From NCBI GenBank assembly GCA_030248135.1, contig JASANC010005656.1, positions 1 through 64,000 of the forward strand: a stretch of DNA of 64,000 nucleotides, read 5' to 3'. The position numbers and the translations under genes were made by a program. Below are positions 11,801-22,391 of the stretch, one piece after another. This DNA is from Theristus sp. LFF4_11. Its lineage: Eukaryota; Nematoda; Chromadorea; Monhysterida; Xyalidae. A model generated the notes under the pieces. It did no database searches, was not told the origin of the DNA, and was given only the letters and a program-made list of their open reading frames with translations. How positions within the stretch are numbered: the first letter of the stretch is position 1; every line of letters begins with the position of its first letter.

Positions 11801-12160
11801 TTGCCAGTGTTCTGCTGAGTTGATTCAGCCATAGTTCGTTGAAATCGGTTGAGCACAGCGCCGGGAGAGTCGCGTGACAGGTCGGTGCACAAGACAAACA
11901 CGGTGAAACGCGCAGACTGCCAACAGAAAACGTCGCCCAGCTAACGATTCCCCCAGCTAACTTTGATAATCCATGACAAATTATGAAACAAAAGTGAGTT
12001 TTAAAGGCTGTGTCCACAATCATTTTTACTATTTGGCCGTGTTCCAAATCCAGTGAACCAGGAAAAAACATTTTTGTTGCGTAAAAGTGGAACTCGAACA
12101 ATGAACAAACGAAAACAACACAATTTATCACAAGAAATGATACGAATGTTGCTTGATGCA
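8858..12160. repeat. Tandem repeat, five to six units of about 367 bp
   Basis: The anchor cacagcgccgg recurs at 8858, 9226, 9591 and 9960. At 10,328 it is split by an insertion and resumes at 11,489, then recurs at 11,853. Spacings are 364-369 bp. Each unit holds aaatcggtcaagcacagcgc, a segment near gattgtcaacagaaaacgtc, and a conserved acaaaacacaaatttatggt block. The middle units are very similar and the outer ones more diverged, as expected of a tandem array. Confidence 0.9.
10333..11486. mobile_element. hAT-like element F, 1154 bp, 8-bp target duplication
   Basis: Ends are TAGGGGTGG and CCACCCCTA. The 8-bp sequence AGCACAGC stands immediately on both sides (10,325-10,332 and 11,487-11,494). 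Removing the element rejoins the 367-bp tandem unit exactly. An 8-bp duplication with TAGGGGTG ends is typical of hAT MITEs. Subterminal repeats read ggtataaaaaacggtttttt. The interior has an acidic Ser/Asp-rich frame (10,628-10,837, +) of unknown origin. No transposase core is recognised. Confidence 0.9.
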
Positions 12161-12494
12161 ATTGTAAAATCGAAATAGAATCAGCGGAACCGACTTGCTA
12201 AATGCTCGTGCGGTCTTTTGGCACGTGCGGTCTTTTGGTTCCACACCAATCTGCGGTATTTTGGTCTTGCGGTCTTTTGGCACGTGCGGTCTTTTGGTAC
12301 GTGCGGTCTTTTGTCTATGATTCGTAAATGACGGAGATTTTGGAGAAAATTGAAATCACACGAAAAAGTAACAAGGTTTTTTTGTTGAGTACCGTGCACT
12401 TTCTTTGACACGTGTTGTGGGCACAATCTTACCATTTGCATTGGTGATTTAATTTAGACCATTGAAAAGGAAGAAAATCCACGACACCAGTGAA

Positions 12495-12612
12495 TGCCCC
12501 GTGTGCCCCGGTTTCAGACCAGAACTTTACCAGAGTACAGTATCGTCTTGAATGAAGTGCCCCGTTTTCAGACCAGAACTTTACCAGAGTACAGTATCGT
12601 CTTCCACGACTT
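12495..12612 (+). repeat. Direct tandem duplication, about 57-bp unit
   Basis: tttcagaccagaactttacc and the following agagtacagtatcgtctt occur twice in a row (about 12,512 and 12,569). No function is apparent. Confidence 0.75.
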
Positions 12613-12760
12613 TGTGATATTGTTTATAATGCTCCTTTATTCTCTTTCACTTTTTGGTGCCGTCGCCTAAGTTTGCCTGTAAATGACGAAATTGATTGCC
12701 TTATTCTTTGGTGTGATTACTGTTTCCACTCATTTGATTTGTGCTGTACATAGTTGCACG

Positions 12761-13465
12761 TAGGGTTGGCATAGTAAAAATACCGGTTTTTACCGGTAAA
12801 AAACGAGTATCTACCTATGTGTTTTTACCAGGGCAAAAATTGGTGCCTTGAAAAAAACGGGAAAAAGACCGTTTCTGTATTTTTTCAATTTTTTTTGTAT
12901 TTTTCCGTTTTTTTGTTCAATTTCGGACCCTCAGTTTTTATATCATTTTTGATGAGAAAATGAGAAAATCTGTGACCAAGAAAAATGTGATGACGAAATT
13001 GACACTGACGTTTTGAAAGAACTGTTAAGCGAGGTGCAAGAATCGGCTGGAGCTGCCGAGCTGAGCTGAAAATTCCAAAAATTCCAAATGTCACTCAAAA
13101 TTGTCTTTCTTACACAATTACTGATTTGTTTTCTTTTTGATCTGAACTGACTCTGAATTCAGATTAATTCCGTTATTGCAGAAAATTGTGTTCGTCTATT
13201 GTGACCAAAGACTGTCCGGGAAAACGCTGTGGTTTTTTTCCTGCGTAATTGGTGGAAAATAAATGATTGAGCAAAAGATAATGTTCGATTTGTTGCTGAC
13301 CTTTTGGGTTTTCAAGCCCAAACATAATTTACTTTTTTGTTGGTGCACGATATTTTGAACAAAGCATTCTGAAAGCTGTTTTCACAACTTTTTGGCTTTC
13401 GTTTTTTTCCGGTAAAATTACGGTTTTCACCACGATTTGAAAAAAACGGTATTTTGCCAACCCCA
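12761..13465. mobile_element. hAT-like element M, 705 bp, 8-bp target duplication
   Basis: Ends are TAGGGTTGGCA and TGCCAACCCCA. GTTGCACG is duplicated exactly at 12,753-12,760 and 13,466-13,473. Subterminal taccggtttttaccggtaaa motifs are present on the left and aaaaaaacggtattttgcc on the right. No transposase frame is seen. It lies in the intergenic region between maspardin and the GalNAc-transferase. Confidence 0.88.
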
Positions 13466-13473
13466 GTTGCACG

Positions 13474-14485
13474 GGTAATTATTATTATCTAGATAAGAGT
13501 GATTCCATAATTATCTGTAAAATGGCTAAAACGAAATATTCTGATTTGCATTTTTCGTCTTTTTTTCCAGAAACGTCAAAAACAAAATTTCAAATCCACA
13601 ACCTACCATACAAAAAAGGTCAAATCAAAAACTAGCATTCAAATCAACAAATTACTATTATCAAACACAATCGGTGAAAAGTAAAATAAAAATAAAAAAG
13701 CCCTAAAACTCGTAAGATTCAGAATACTCCTGTACAAAAATAACACGACCATACATGTATCACAATTCTCAACAGCATTTTTAGGCACATTTCGAATCAG
13801 GAGCAGTATAAATTTGAAAACATGAATCCAATGATTGGGTAAAACTCGATTTTTTTTGTAAAAAAGTCATCGAATTGTTTTCAACACAGCATCACAACAA
13901 ACACAGCAATGAGAAAAAAATTTGAGAGATCGAAAAACCAATTTTGGAAGGGAAGAATCAACGAGCAAACGTTCTTTCAGTCCAGCAAGTTGATTGGTTG
14001 AATGACTGGTGTGGTGGAATCCTTGTCTGAAGCTTACTTAATTTTTTCAAACGGCGTTGTTGCACAGTCACAAACAAACACACTAGCACATGCGTGATAT
14101 CACAGCGCGCGAGTCCATGCATGTGTTTGTGGCTGAACAACATTACTGTGTTTATAACAGAGCGTATACGATGGTTATAACGAATCTACATAGTGCACGC
14201 TCTTTAGACAAGGACGGGTTAGGTGCATTCATGAAACATTCAATGAGTAAACACTTCGAAAACGCGTTCATGACTTACTTGACTTACTTAGAAAATTAAT
14301 AACGCTAGCGACGTTCACACATTGCTGCAATCAGCGATTCTTTTTGCATGAACGAAACAAAAAAAACAAGTGAACAAATCCGAACGAATAACCAATATAT
14401 CATGAATATCTTGAAATAGGTCAACATTCATGCATCATTGTCACTCGCATTCATCTCAATTCATGAATGCACGGTTTGCGCGCGC
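13474..14485. other. Intergenic DNA with an H-type hairpin repeat
   Basis: Mostly A-rich sequence without a gene. About 14,050-14,165 matches the H repeat family (cacagtcacaaacaaacaca, later tgtttgtggctgaacaac and a tttataacag end). The region lies just downstream of the GalNAc-transferase stop codon, so part of it should be that gene's 3' UTR. Confidence 0.5.
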
Positions 14486-17400
14486 TCACAACTGATTCCT
14501 ATCGATCACATCTTTTCGCACGATCGCAAACTTCCACCGTTGCGTTCTGCTCGCCGTGTCGCACTGCGTCACGAACAGCTCGTGGCTGTCGGCGTCGCAG
14601 TCGAGGCAGTTGTTCGTGATGACGTGCTGCAGCTGATTGGTGACGTAGTTGTACTTCCATAGTTGATTGCCGCCGGCGCCGTGGCACGGAAACATGATCA
14701 CCTGAGAATAATGGCTCAGAGAACGTCGGAAATTCTGATTAGACGAACATGCGTGTGGTGGTGCGTTTGTGGCGGGTCGTCCAACTGTCGTATGTCCATT
14801 ACCGAGTGTGGTTTATTCAGATTAGGAATCTACAGTACTACAGTCGAACGCAAAAACCAAACTCCGGCCTCCACAGCAAGTAATGCACAAAACGGCACGC
14901 AAGTAACCAATCAGCTAGTTGGATATGTTATAGAGTTGGACTGTAATTGCATGTGACATCGAAATCAGACCATAGCGGACAACGACGCAGCTCCTACGCA
15001 ACGTCCGCACCCGACCGAGCCCGCTCGATCGGTTAAATTGCGTCACCACCTTTCCCACCCTGCCTGGGAAATGAACAACAAATCAGACTATACGGTGTGG
15101 CCGATTAAACATGGCAGCTTTTTTCAGGGTGCAAGGAGCGCGCGAAATTTGAATGAAAGAAACCAGACGTTCAGAAACCCAATTCGGTGTCAAATTTGAA
15201 TGTTTCTCAAAATAAATTCGAGCTATTCTGTTCATTCTTCATACAGGGTGGGCCAAAAAAGGTTCCATTTTCAAACTGCTGTCACTGGCTGGTATTTCAA
15301 TATTATGAGCTGAAATTTTCAGCATTGATAAAACATGTGATGCCATTTTTTTGACAAAATTTTTATCCAGTTTGGTCAAGTAGATTCAGTTTTACAGCAC
15401 AATGTTTAAAAATTCCCAAAATTTCAAAAAAAACGGATTTTTAACCAAGAATTTAACAACGAATCATTGCTCATAGACATCCAAATCATCATCAAGGTTT
15501 GTCGTCCGGCAGCGGCTGGATGGAATTTTACGCGAAACTGGCGAGTCACTGCAGAAAAACTTTCAGATTGCTCCCACCAGATAGCACACCAGACCCGTTG
15601 TTCTGCTGTCCACTTAACCATGACGAAAATGAAGAAAACTGAAACTGAAACACTGTTTTTATTCAAACCGCAGAAAAACTTTTCAAAAGAAACAAATTAA
15701 CAGACAGAGCAACACAGAAAACAAAAAATCAGCTGAACAATTCTTTCTGTCGCAGTCGCATGGCTGCTGACTCGAGTCCGCTGTGAAACATCAGAATTTC
15801 GCTCGAGGTGCTCAAATGCAATTCAAGTGTGAGACCTTTCTACTCTGAGCGCATGATTTGAACTATCACGGGTATCCAAAAAGACCAATTTGTCACCTTC
15901 GCAACAGTTTCAAAATTGAATCACGCATCTTGATACTAATTTTTTCTTGCACTCATTTCAGTCAATTTGTTGATTTTTCGAGCTTTTTAGAAAATCTGCC
16001 ACAGTGAGCGCTAGGAATTATATATCGAAAAAAAATTTTGTCAGTAAAATGGCAACGCATGTTTTATCAGTGCTGAAAATTTCAGCTCATAATATTAAAA
16101 CACCAGCCAGTGACAGCAGTTTGAAAATGGAACATTTTTTTGGCCCACCCTGTACATTGCACACTCGATTGGCGAATATCTTGGCATTTTTGAGAAAGGC
16201 AACTCCTAGTCAGCGACTAATCTCGCCTTGAATGAGACTGTCTTATTTATTCGGCCATACTGCACCACCAACCGGTGACTTCCGCTGACTGTCCGGCACG
16301 TCGAAGCACTGAGCGCGGTTCTTCGGTCGCACGTCGTTGCGAAACGTCAACTCGAACGTCTGCTCGCCACCGCCGCTCGGCTCGTCCGTCAAGCAGCGGC
16401 GTAGTTCGATTCGCTGATTCTGCGCTCGAAATTGCGTGTCCACACAGTAGCCGTCGACGGACAAACTGCGCAATTCACCCTCGGCGCCCGGCTCCGGCTC
16501 GACCACCGGGTATCTGACGATTCGTTTCCGGGCTTTTTTTCTCATTCGCTTTGAAATGGTTTTTGTGTTCGGTTTTGATATTGATCTTAGATCGACCACT
16601 GCCAGCATGGAACGTGGTACTTGACTGCAATTCACGCACCACACATAATACAACGAAAAGTCTAGTTTGAAGACGGCGTGTCCTGGTGTTTGTTTGTGAT
16701 TGTGTGATAATTCGAGAACACCGTCTTCAGACTAGGACTTTACACGTGAGACCGCATGTTCGCCGTCTCGCGGTTCGGTCAGGCGGACGCATACTGTGGT
16801 GGTGCCCCTTGTCTCGTCAGTGCAACGGACATGCAGACATCAGCTGCTCAAACCGTATAACAGTTTGTGACTTCACCATGTAACCCAAGCATTAGCAGAC
16901 CAACTTTTTCGTCAAGTCAAACGCGACATTTTCCATGAACCACTTGAACGATTTGCAGTTCAGTTTCTCCCTGAGCGCTTTCTGCGCGGTGACATCGCCC
17001 GGGTCAACGTTTTTGTAGTGTGGTCGGCGGTCATACAGATATTGCTGAGAGCAAATGCACACGTAAAGTATCTTGGTTTAAACCTGTCACTTTCTTTGCG
17101 CAAAATACAGAGCATACGAAACTTTGAATTACAGTGAGAAGAACGAATTCATCGGTTGCAATGAAATCAAACACCCCATTTTTGGCTGACATAGTTCACT
17201 TTACAAAAAAAAAGAACGACAGAAAACTGCCAAACAGAAACAAAACCACTGTTTGCTTACCGCATACTCATCCATCCAGACCTCGGCGACGCGCTTATAA
17301 TTGCGGCCCAAATAATCGCCCTTTCCGGCCGACGGAAACGGTGAATACTTGCGATAGATGTGCCCCACTCGACTACAGGGTGCGTCCACCAAGCGGCCGC

Positions 17401-20400
17401 CGCATTGCCACAGTTTGAACGACAGCTCGTATTGCTCGCCACCCCAAATCATCAGCCCCTCGTCATAGCCGCCCAGTTCCCAGAACCTGTGATGCGAATG
17501 GCCGCGATTATTGCGGTGGCTGGTTGATTATTTCCGAGTCAGTAGTTTGGCAGAGAATTGCGAATCAACATGGACTCGCCAGCGGCTCTGTGTGATCTAC
17601 CAATAACTACGGTATTGCAACCTTAAAGGCACTCTCGCGCGCGCTGAAGCACAGGCGTCAGTCACTTCAGCACTTGAAGCTGCGATGTTTTTGCTTCATG
17701 AATGCGTAGCGAAATGACGCCAGCGCTTCTAGTTCCATGAATGGCGCTTCAACGAATGCCTATGTGCCAGTGTGTTTGTTTGTGACCGTGCAACCGTGTT
17801 ATAAACAGAAAGCACAGTCTTCAGAAGCCAAGGCACGTAAAAAACAGAACGAAAATTCCGAAAAACACTCACCATTTTCGATCGATTGCGAAATATCCAC
17901 CAGCCATCACCGGATTGTCAAACGGCTCAGTGGGGTTTGCGATTGATTCCGGCAACAGAGGCAGCCGTTTGTAGTAAAGCTGCCAGTCAAATGCGCCGCG
18001 GGCACCTTCGTCCTGCAGTAACTGGACGGCAGTATGCATAATAACACGAGATGTAGCGTGCTAAATGACACACACGCGCATGCATACAGGTCAATTCATG
18101 CACACACAATTTGTCCGCACGTCACATCTAATTTTCACTGAGCAAAAAAACAGCAACAGAACACGTCACGTGATCTTTAGAACATGACGTGACGTGACTA
18201 GGCGTGACTAGACGTGCGTGACGTTCTCGTGACGTTCTCGTGACGTGACGAGACGTGCGTGACGTGCTCGTGACGTGACTACACATGCGTGACGTGACGT
18301 TCTCGTGACGTTACACGTGCGTGACGTGACGTTCTCGTGACGTTACTAAACGTGCGTGACGTGCTCGTGACGTGACTATTATCGTTACAGGAAGACCGCG
18401 TGCACAAAAGTTTCACGCGTTGGGGAAAAGCCGGACACCAAACCAGACGCATGACGTCATCCGACGTCTTTCGTCAGCTACCGTAACCCAATTTTGAATT
18501 CCCGCGGATTCTTGAAACGTTTTTCCTATCCCTGTGTGCAAAGGCATAGAGAACCGGGACCAAAATGAAAGATAATACACGTGCGTGACGTGACGTTCTC
18601 GTGACGTGACTAGACGTGCGTGACGTGCTCGTGACGTCACTACACGTGCGTGACGTGACGTTCTCGTGACGTCACTACACGTGCGTGACGTGACGTTCTC
18701 GTGACGTGGCTAGACGTGCGTGACGTGCTCGTGACGTCACTACACGTGCGTGACGTTCTAGTGACGTGACGAGACGTGCGTGACGTGCTCGTGACGTGCT
18801 CGTGACGTCACTACACGTGCGTGACGTTCTAGTGACGTGACGAGACGTGCGTGACGTGCTCGTGACGTGCTCGTGACGTGACTAGACGTGCGTGACGTGC
18901 TCGTAACGTGCCGCGCCGTGCCGTATACACACACGTCAGCATGAACAGCTCTTCCAACCTGCGCGCGATACTCGAACGTGTCGTAATCGATGACGTCGAC
19001 GAACGGGCAGACGGCCGTGCGGCGGTCGCGAGCGATCGGCTCCAACACCGGCGGCAGCCAATTGTAGTTGCACTCGGAGTGCGAGTCGAGGAACAGCAGC
19101 ACGTCGCCGACTGCAACTCGCGCGCCGTTCAGACGCGCTGCGATCAGACCGTCGCGCACGGTGGCGCGCACCTGGAAACTGGCGGCGGAGGACTGAACGT
19201 ACAGTCGATCTCGCTAATATATGCAACTAGCTGATTGGTTGGTCATAGCAATTCTCAGCGCTGATTGGTTAATCATGAGCAGCTCTCAGCGCTGATTCGT
19301 TGGTCAGCACGTCATGTTCGCGTCATGTTGCAGATATTTTCCAGATGGACTGTACGAACGATCGAGCAAATTGGGCGACGTTTTTCAGCCCGGAGACCCA
19401 GACAAACGTAGTTTTCAGAAGGTACAGAAAGGGTTCAACCAATACAATTGCATGGAACTGCACAATTATACGTTGTACCCAACTGCACCGTAGTCTAACA
19501 CGACAATCCGTCACAAACACAGTGATACTGCACAGTCACAAACAAACACATCGGCACACGCACACGCGCACGCTGACAAACGCATATGTGCCGGTGTGTT
19601 TGTTGGCGACCGTTCAAGAGTGCACTGCGTTATAAATAGAGTGCATTAACTTCAGACGACCGCTCCACTTGGCGCGACCAGCAAACACGGAAATTTCTTG
19701 TTTCCACAAGTGGAATGAATCGACGACTATATTAGCTTCGACGAAGCAGTGCCTCATTCGCTGTGTCCGACAGATTCTGCGAAACGAACGTTCTCCTCAC
19801 CACTTTCACGAGCCCGCCCGGCCAGTGCTGCGCAATGTACTCGTCCAACTGTCCCTTCAAGAACTCCTTCGTGCTACAGTCGTCGGCAAGGATCACTTCT
19901 TTGAGCAATTTTCTCGGACTTCGATTGATAATGGACCAAACGGAGCGAAGTAACGTCGACCAATGTTCGTTGAAGAATGGAAGAATCACGGAGACCGTCG
20001 GCAGCGAGGCGAGATACCTGGGCAAAGTAGTGGTTTTTGCTTTGATTGGCATTTTTGCAACAAGGACGGTTTTTAAATGAAATGCCCACTCATGCTAAAG
20101 CGCGCATATGATTTATTATTACTCGTTACTTCCCATTTCTAAAGCACACCAACAAGAAAACTGAACTCTTTCATTTCTGTTCGTTTCACAAGTGTCACCG
20201 GGCACACGCACGTTTGAAGCAAGCTCGTCAGCCTGCTTCAGTACAACGTGAAAGCTATTTGAATTGTGTAGTGCGCTCATTGGCTGGGCATACCGGTATT
20301 TCTGTTTGAATTTATTTAGTTTGAGCCTAAAAACTCGCGTGCGTTCGTTTTCACAGCGATCCGCAATTCAGGCTTACACTGTCAGAAACAAATCCACACA

Positions 20401-21310
20401 CAGGCAGGCACACCGACACACCATACGCATGTCGTATTTGCCAGTGTGTTTGTTGCTCTGTGTGAGCTATCAATTTCAACCAGCACGCGTTTTGTCGAAA
20501 GTTGGCCGTCTATGGCTTCTGATCAGAAACAATCGCACACAATCTGAAAAAATCAGCTGAAAAAAAACGTTCTGTAAATTAAAAGCGCACTTTTTCTGTT
20601 TGCACTGTTTGTGTCGAATGTCCTTGACCGATCGATTCACAGAGATGTCGTCACTCGCAAGCGCGTTGAAACCGTTCACTCGAAACAACTGATCCATGCG
20701 GCTGTTCGTCTGCGCGTCCGATGCGATACGGTAGGCCGCGCCGTGCTCTCCGTTGCCGGTGCCTGAATTGTCAAGGCCAACATTCTCGTCCAGGCTTAAG
20801 TTAGGTGAAACACGCGATATCACACGCGTGCCAACACGTTGATGATTTTATCTGTGCGTTTGTTTGCCTTTGCGAAACAGGCAAACGTTTGTTATTTTTT
20901 ACAATGCAATTCAAGAAAACTTGTTCCAAATTTGAATGTTGCGAACCTGGCACGCTAATTCGCTGCGTCGAGCTGCTGCCAGAACCAATTAATGAGCCCC
21001 GATTTAAAACAACAACAACAACAACAACGAACTACAAAATCGAGTTCCAGCACTCACGTTTCATATCGGCGTCAATCTGCGCGTAATCATGCCAGTCGAT
21101 CAGCACCTCGTCTCGCGGCCTTCTTGTTTCGCTCTTTTCACCCGAAAACTCGCCAGTTTGGCCCAATTTTTCTTTCGGTTTTGGTCCGTTATTATTGAAA
21201 ATATTAGCTCGTCGCAGAACACTGAGATAGACGACCGTGCACAATAGGGCAACAGTCAATAGCCTGGCTGTCCTGGGAATACGACGAAACGACCGAATGA
21301 AACTGGCCAT
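14486..21310 (-). CDS. GALNT10: Polypeptide N-acetylgalactosaminyltransferase, GALNT10-type
   Basis: This enzyme starts mucin-type O-glycosylation in the Golgi by moving GalNAc from UDP-GalNAc to Ser/Thr. Nine exons (minus): 21310-21058, 20762-20591, 20017-19801, 19171-18959, 18012-17873, 17486-17261, 17044-16905, 16513-16273, 14701-14486, in phase, 605 residues. It is a type II membrane protein: a short basic tail, then TM segment [17 protein letters not shown] (residues about 16-32). Catalytic landmarks are [19 protein letters not shown], the metal-binding FLDSHSECN (DxH), [37 protein letters not shown] and [11 protein letters not shown]. The ricin-type lectin domain spans exons 8-9 with QLWKY and QRWKF motifs. 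DSH, GGEQYE and NCKSFKWFM point to the GALNT10 group. I chose ATG 21310; a TTG further upstream is in frame but not a credible start. Intron 8 holds a mariner-like element, intron 4 a minisatellite. Confidence 0.93.
14855..14960. mobile_element. MITE family D, copy 3 (partial)
   Basis: It contains ccggcctccacagcaagtaa and aaccaatcagctagttggat, ending tagagttggactgta. It matches the right half of D copies 1 and 2. It lies in the last intron of the GalNAc-transferase gene. Confidence 0.6.
14978..15170. repeat. Dispersed repeats P and Q
   Basis: About 14,984-15,085 (ctcctacgcaacgtccgcac, gagcccgctcgatcggtta) matches 31,887-31,950. About 15,105-15,165 (ggccgattaaacatggcagc, tgcaaggagcgcgcgaaat) matches 52,860-52,925 inverted. 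Each is a two- or three-copy dispersed repeat without coding content. Confidence 0.65.
15244..16152. mobile_element. Mariner-like element with about 145-bp inverted repeats
   Basis: It begins CAGGGTGGGCCAAAAA and ends with the inverse, ggcccaccctg, with TA on both sides (15,242-15,243; 16,153-16,154). The terminal repeats extend for about 145 bp: tttcaaactgctgtcactgg and aaattttcagcattgataaa on the left return inverted on the right. Inside is only the N-terminal part of a transposase. It is an internally deleted, non-autonomous derivative in GalNAc-transferase intron 8. Confidence 0.88.
15424..15621 (-). pseudogene. Transposase N-terminal remnant (helix-turn-helix)
   Basis: ATG 15,621 opens a 65-residue frame with [20 protein letters not shown] and [20 protein letters not shown]. 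This has the pattern of the DUF4817-type helix-turn-helix found at the N-terminus of many mariner-like transposases. The frame stops at 15,424 and no catalytic DDE/D portion follows before the right inverted repeat, so it cannot encode an active transposase. Assignment rests on recognised pattern, not a search. Confidence 0.6.
16165..16264. repeat. Dispersed repeat J, copy 1
   Basis: It contains cttatttattcggccatact, preceded by a segment near ctcgccttgaatgaga. The same arrangement lies at about 36,893-37,030, 38,508-38,603 and, inverted, at 52,393-52,460 and 52,673-52,775. It lies in GalNAc-transferase intron 8, nine bases from exon 8. Confidence 0.7.
16663..16746. mobile_element. MITE family H, short hairpin copy
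   Basis: The left arm aaaagtctagtttgaagacg faces the right arm cgtcttcagactaggacttt, with tgtttgtttgtgattgtg in the loop. Partial relatives with the arm motif or the 'gtgtgtttgtttgtgac' core lie near 14,057, 17,760, 19,526, 27,860, 28,262, 33,380 and 62,480. It lies in GalNAc-transferase intron 7. Confidence 0.7.
17060..17250. repeat. Dispersed repeat S, copy 1
   Basis: ggtttaaacctgtcacttt, then cgaaactttgaattacagt and a near-identical stretch, are also found at 41,356-41,470. It lies in GalNAc-transferase intron 6. Confidence 0.6.
18180..18912. repeat. GACGTG minisatellite with CRE-like and E-box motifs
   Basis: Dozens of cgtgcgtgacgtgctcgtga-like units occur in GalNAc-transferase intron 4, 3' of exon 4 in gene direction. 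At least four copies contain the full palindrome TGACGTCA and many contain ACACGTG. The array is split at about 18,385-18,580 by non-repeat DNA related to family B. It ends about 45 bp from the exon 4 donor. Confidence 0.88.
18470..18578 (-). mobile_element. MITE family B fragment inside the minisatellite
   Basis: Read on the minus strand, attttggtcccggttctcta and cgcgggaattcaaaattggg match the left half of family B (25,271; 26,980; 54,960). The right half is missing or diverged. Confidence 0.6.
19203..19354. mobile_element. MITE family D, copy 4
   Basis: Ends are cagtcgatctcgctaatata and ccagatggactg, flanked by TA. Three internal repeats of tctcagcgctgattggttg-like text are present. It lies in GalNAc-transferase intron 3, about 30 nt from the exon 4 acceptor. 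Confidence 0.8.
19526..19665. mobile_element. MITE family H copy
   Basis: ctgcacagtcacaaacaaac faces gtgtgtttgttggcgac, followed by a gcgttataaata end and cttcag. It lies in GalNAc-transferase intron 3 and is imperfect. Confidence 0.55.
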
Positions 21311-21454
21311 TTTTGCCCAGATTTTGGCCGAACTTTCGGCCAAAAAGTCGGTTCCGACGCAGGTCTTTCCGATATGCTAATCGGTCGTTTTGCAAAAATG
21401 TCACGGCATTTTCTGTGGAACCTGGACACAACGAACAATATTAAGGGGAGTGAT

Positions 21455-21665
21455 ATGGTGCGCGCCTTTGCTGGAAGCGGAGTTCCTTGGCATCCCGGCA
21501 GGGTGCACTCCGTGGCATCCCCTTACAGCGGCGCTAAACGCGTACCGTTTGCCGCGGAGCTCGCAGGAAAAGCAGCCATATCAATTGCCATGCAGCTCTC
21601 GGCGCAACGCCCAGTTGATATGAGTTACAACACTCGCCAGCCGCAAAACAACAACAACGAACAAG
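21455..21665 (+). repeat. Dispersed repeat N with short AAC tail, copy 1
   Basis: About 200 bp including gctaaacgcgtaccgtttgc, gcggagctcgcaggaaaagc and acgcccagttgatatgagtt, ending caaaacaacaacaac. A second copy lies at 47,510-47,710. The 3' AAC run suggests a SINE-like retroelement, but no clear polymerase III boxes are seen. It lies about 145 bp upstream of the GalNAc-transferase ATG. Confidence 0.7.
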
Positions 21666-21734
21666 AATTTGGTTGTTCTCTCTCAAACTATTTGAAGCTG
21701 AACGATTCTTAAAAGTTATACCACTTTTACCTGG

Positions 21735-22391
21735 ATGCGCAATTTACCACTGTACATTTATTCCAGCCGCGCGCTATTTTTTGTGGGTATACGAGCAACG
21801 AATAACAACAACAGATATAAAACAGCACCAATCGAAAATGTAGTCTCAGAGACAACACACTGGTGTGACGCATGGATGTGCAAGTGCAAGAAAGAAATAG
21901 TGGAACACACGTTTGAATGCACTCAGGTGACTGGTCGCACTTACAATGAAGCAGCCAATCAGCGAACCGTGAAAACAAACAGTGAGATCTGCTCAGCGAC
22001 CACAACTCAGTTCCTAAAAAATGCATGCACACAGTCGCAACTGCCGAAATTGCGCAGTTCCCTTATCCATGAAAAGAATCAATCTAGCATGCTGATTAGC
22101 CACATCGGGACGGTTGGGAAAACAACTAAAAGCAGCCGCACTCAAATGCAGCTGCCAGCTACTCGATTGGCTGAATTGTTCGTTTCCACTCCATCGTCTG
22201 ATTCAGAAATGCTCGCTTTTGATTTTCTTAATTCATTCAGATTCAGATTAGATTCAGAAATGTCAGCCTTCAGCTTCTTCCGAAACCAACGTCCATTGCG
22301 CTGCGAAGTGATTGGACCACTAAACGTGGCTATTCAACATGTTTTCACATTGTACACCCAAGCACACCAGCATGCCATACACTGGTCGTGA
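21735..22391 (+). CDS. Unrecognised 218-residue open reading frame
   Basis: An ATG-started frame of 218 codons lies between the GalNAc-transferase start and the NFS1 stop, on the opposite strand to both. I recognise no domain. It contains TTHWCDAWMCKCKKEIVEHT with four Cys/His, then Ser/Thr-rich text. No splice pattern, homologue or neighbour supports it, and its length is near what chance could give in 64 kb. Treat as possible only. Confidence 0.2.
   Translation: MRNLPLYIYSSRALFFVGIRATNNNNRYKTAPIENVVSETTHWCDAWMCKCKKEIVEHTFECTQVTGRTYNEAANQRTVKTNSEICSATTTQFLKNACTQSQLPKLRSSLIHEKNQSSMLISHIGTVGKTTKSSRTQMQLPATRLAELFVSTPSSDSEMLAFDFLNSFRFRLDSEMSAFSFFRNQRPLRCEVIGPLNVAIQHVFTLYTQAHQHAIHWS

Larger units (their letters stand above)
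8631..12315. mobile_element. Composite 3.7-kb element with inverted GACAAAAGACCGCACGT ends
   Basis: The left end (about 8631-8745) carries gacaaaagaccgcacgtgcc and further aaaagaccgc repeats. The right end (about 12,198-12,315) carries the same motif inverted, ending gtgcggtcttttgtc. Between them are tandem 367-bp units and a hAT-like insertion. No transposase is visible, so it looks like a non-autonomous DNA transposon with satellite-like innards. Flanks (aatgaggcg and tatgattcg) are only loosely alike, so no target duplication is claimed. It starts 25 bp after the maspardin stop codon. Confidence 0.7.

Noticed and set aside
8620..12325. Target-site duplication for the 3.7-kb composite element
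   Set aside because: Flanking nonamers match at only about six of nine positions, which is not enough to claim.
21311..21343. Longer GalNAc-transferase N-terminus
   Set aside because: It would need a TTG start; ATG 21,310 gives the usual short cytoplasmic tail before the membrane segment.
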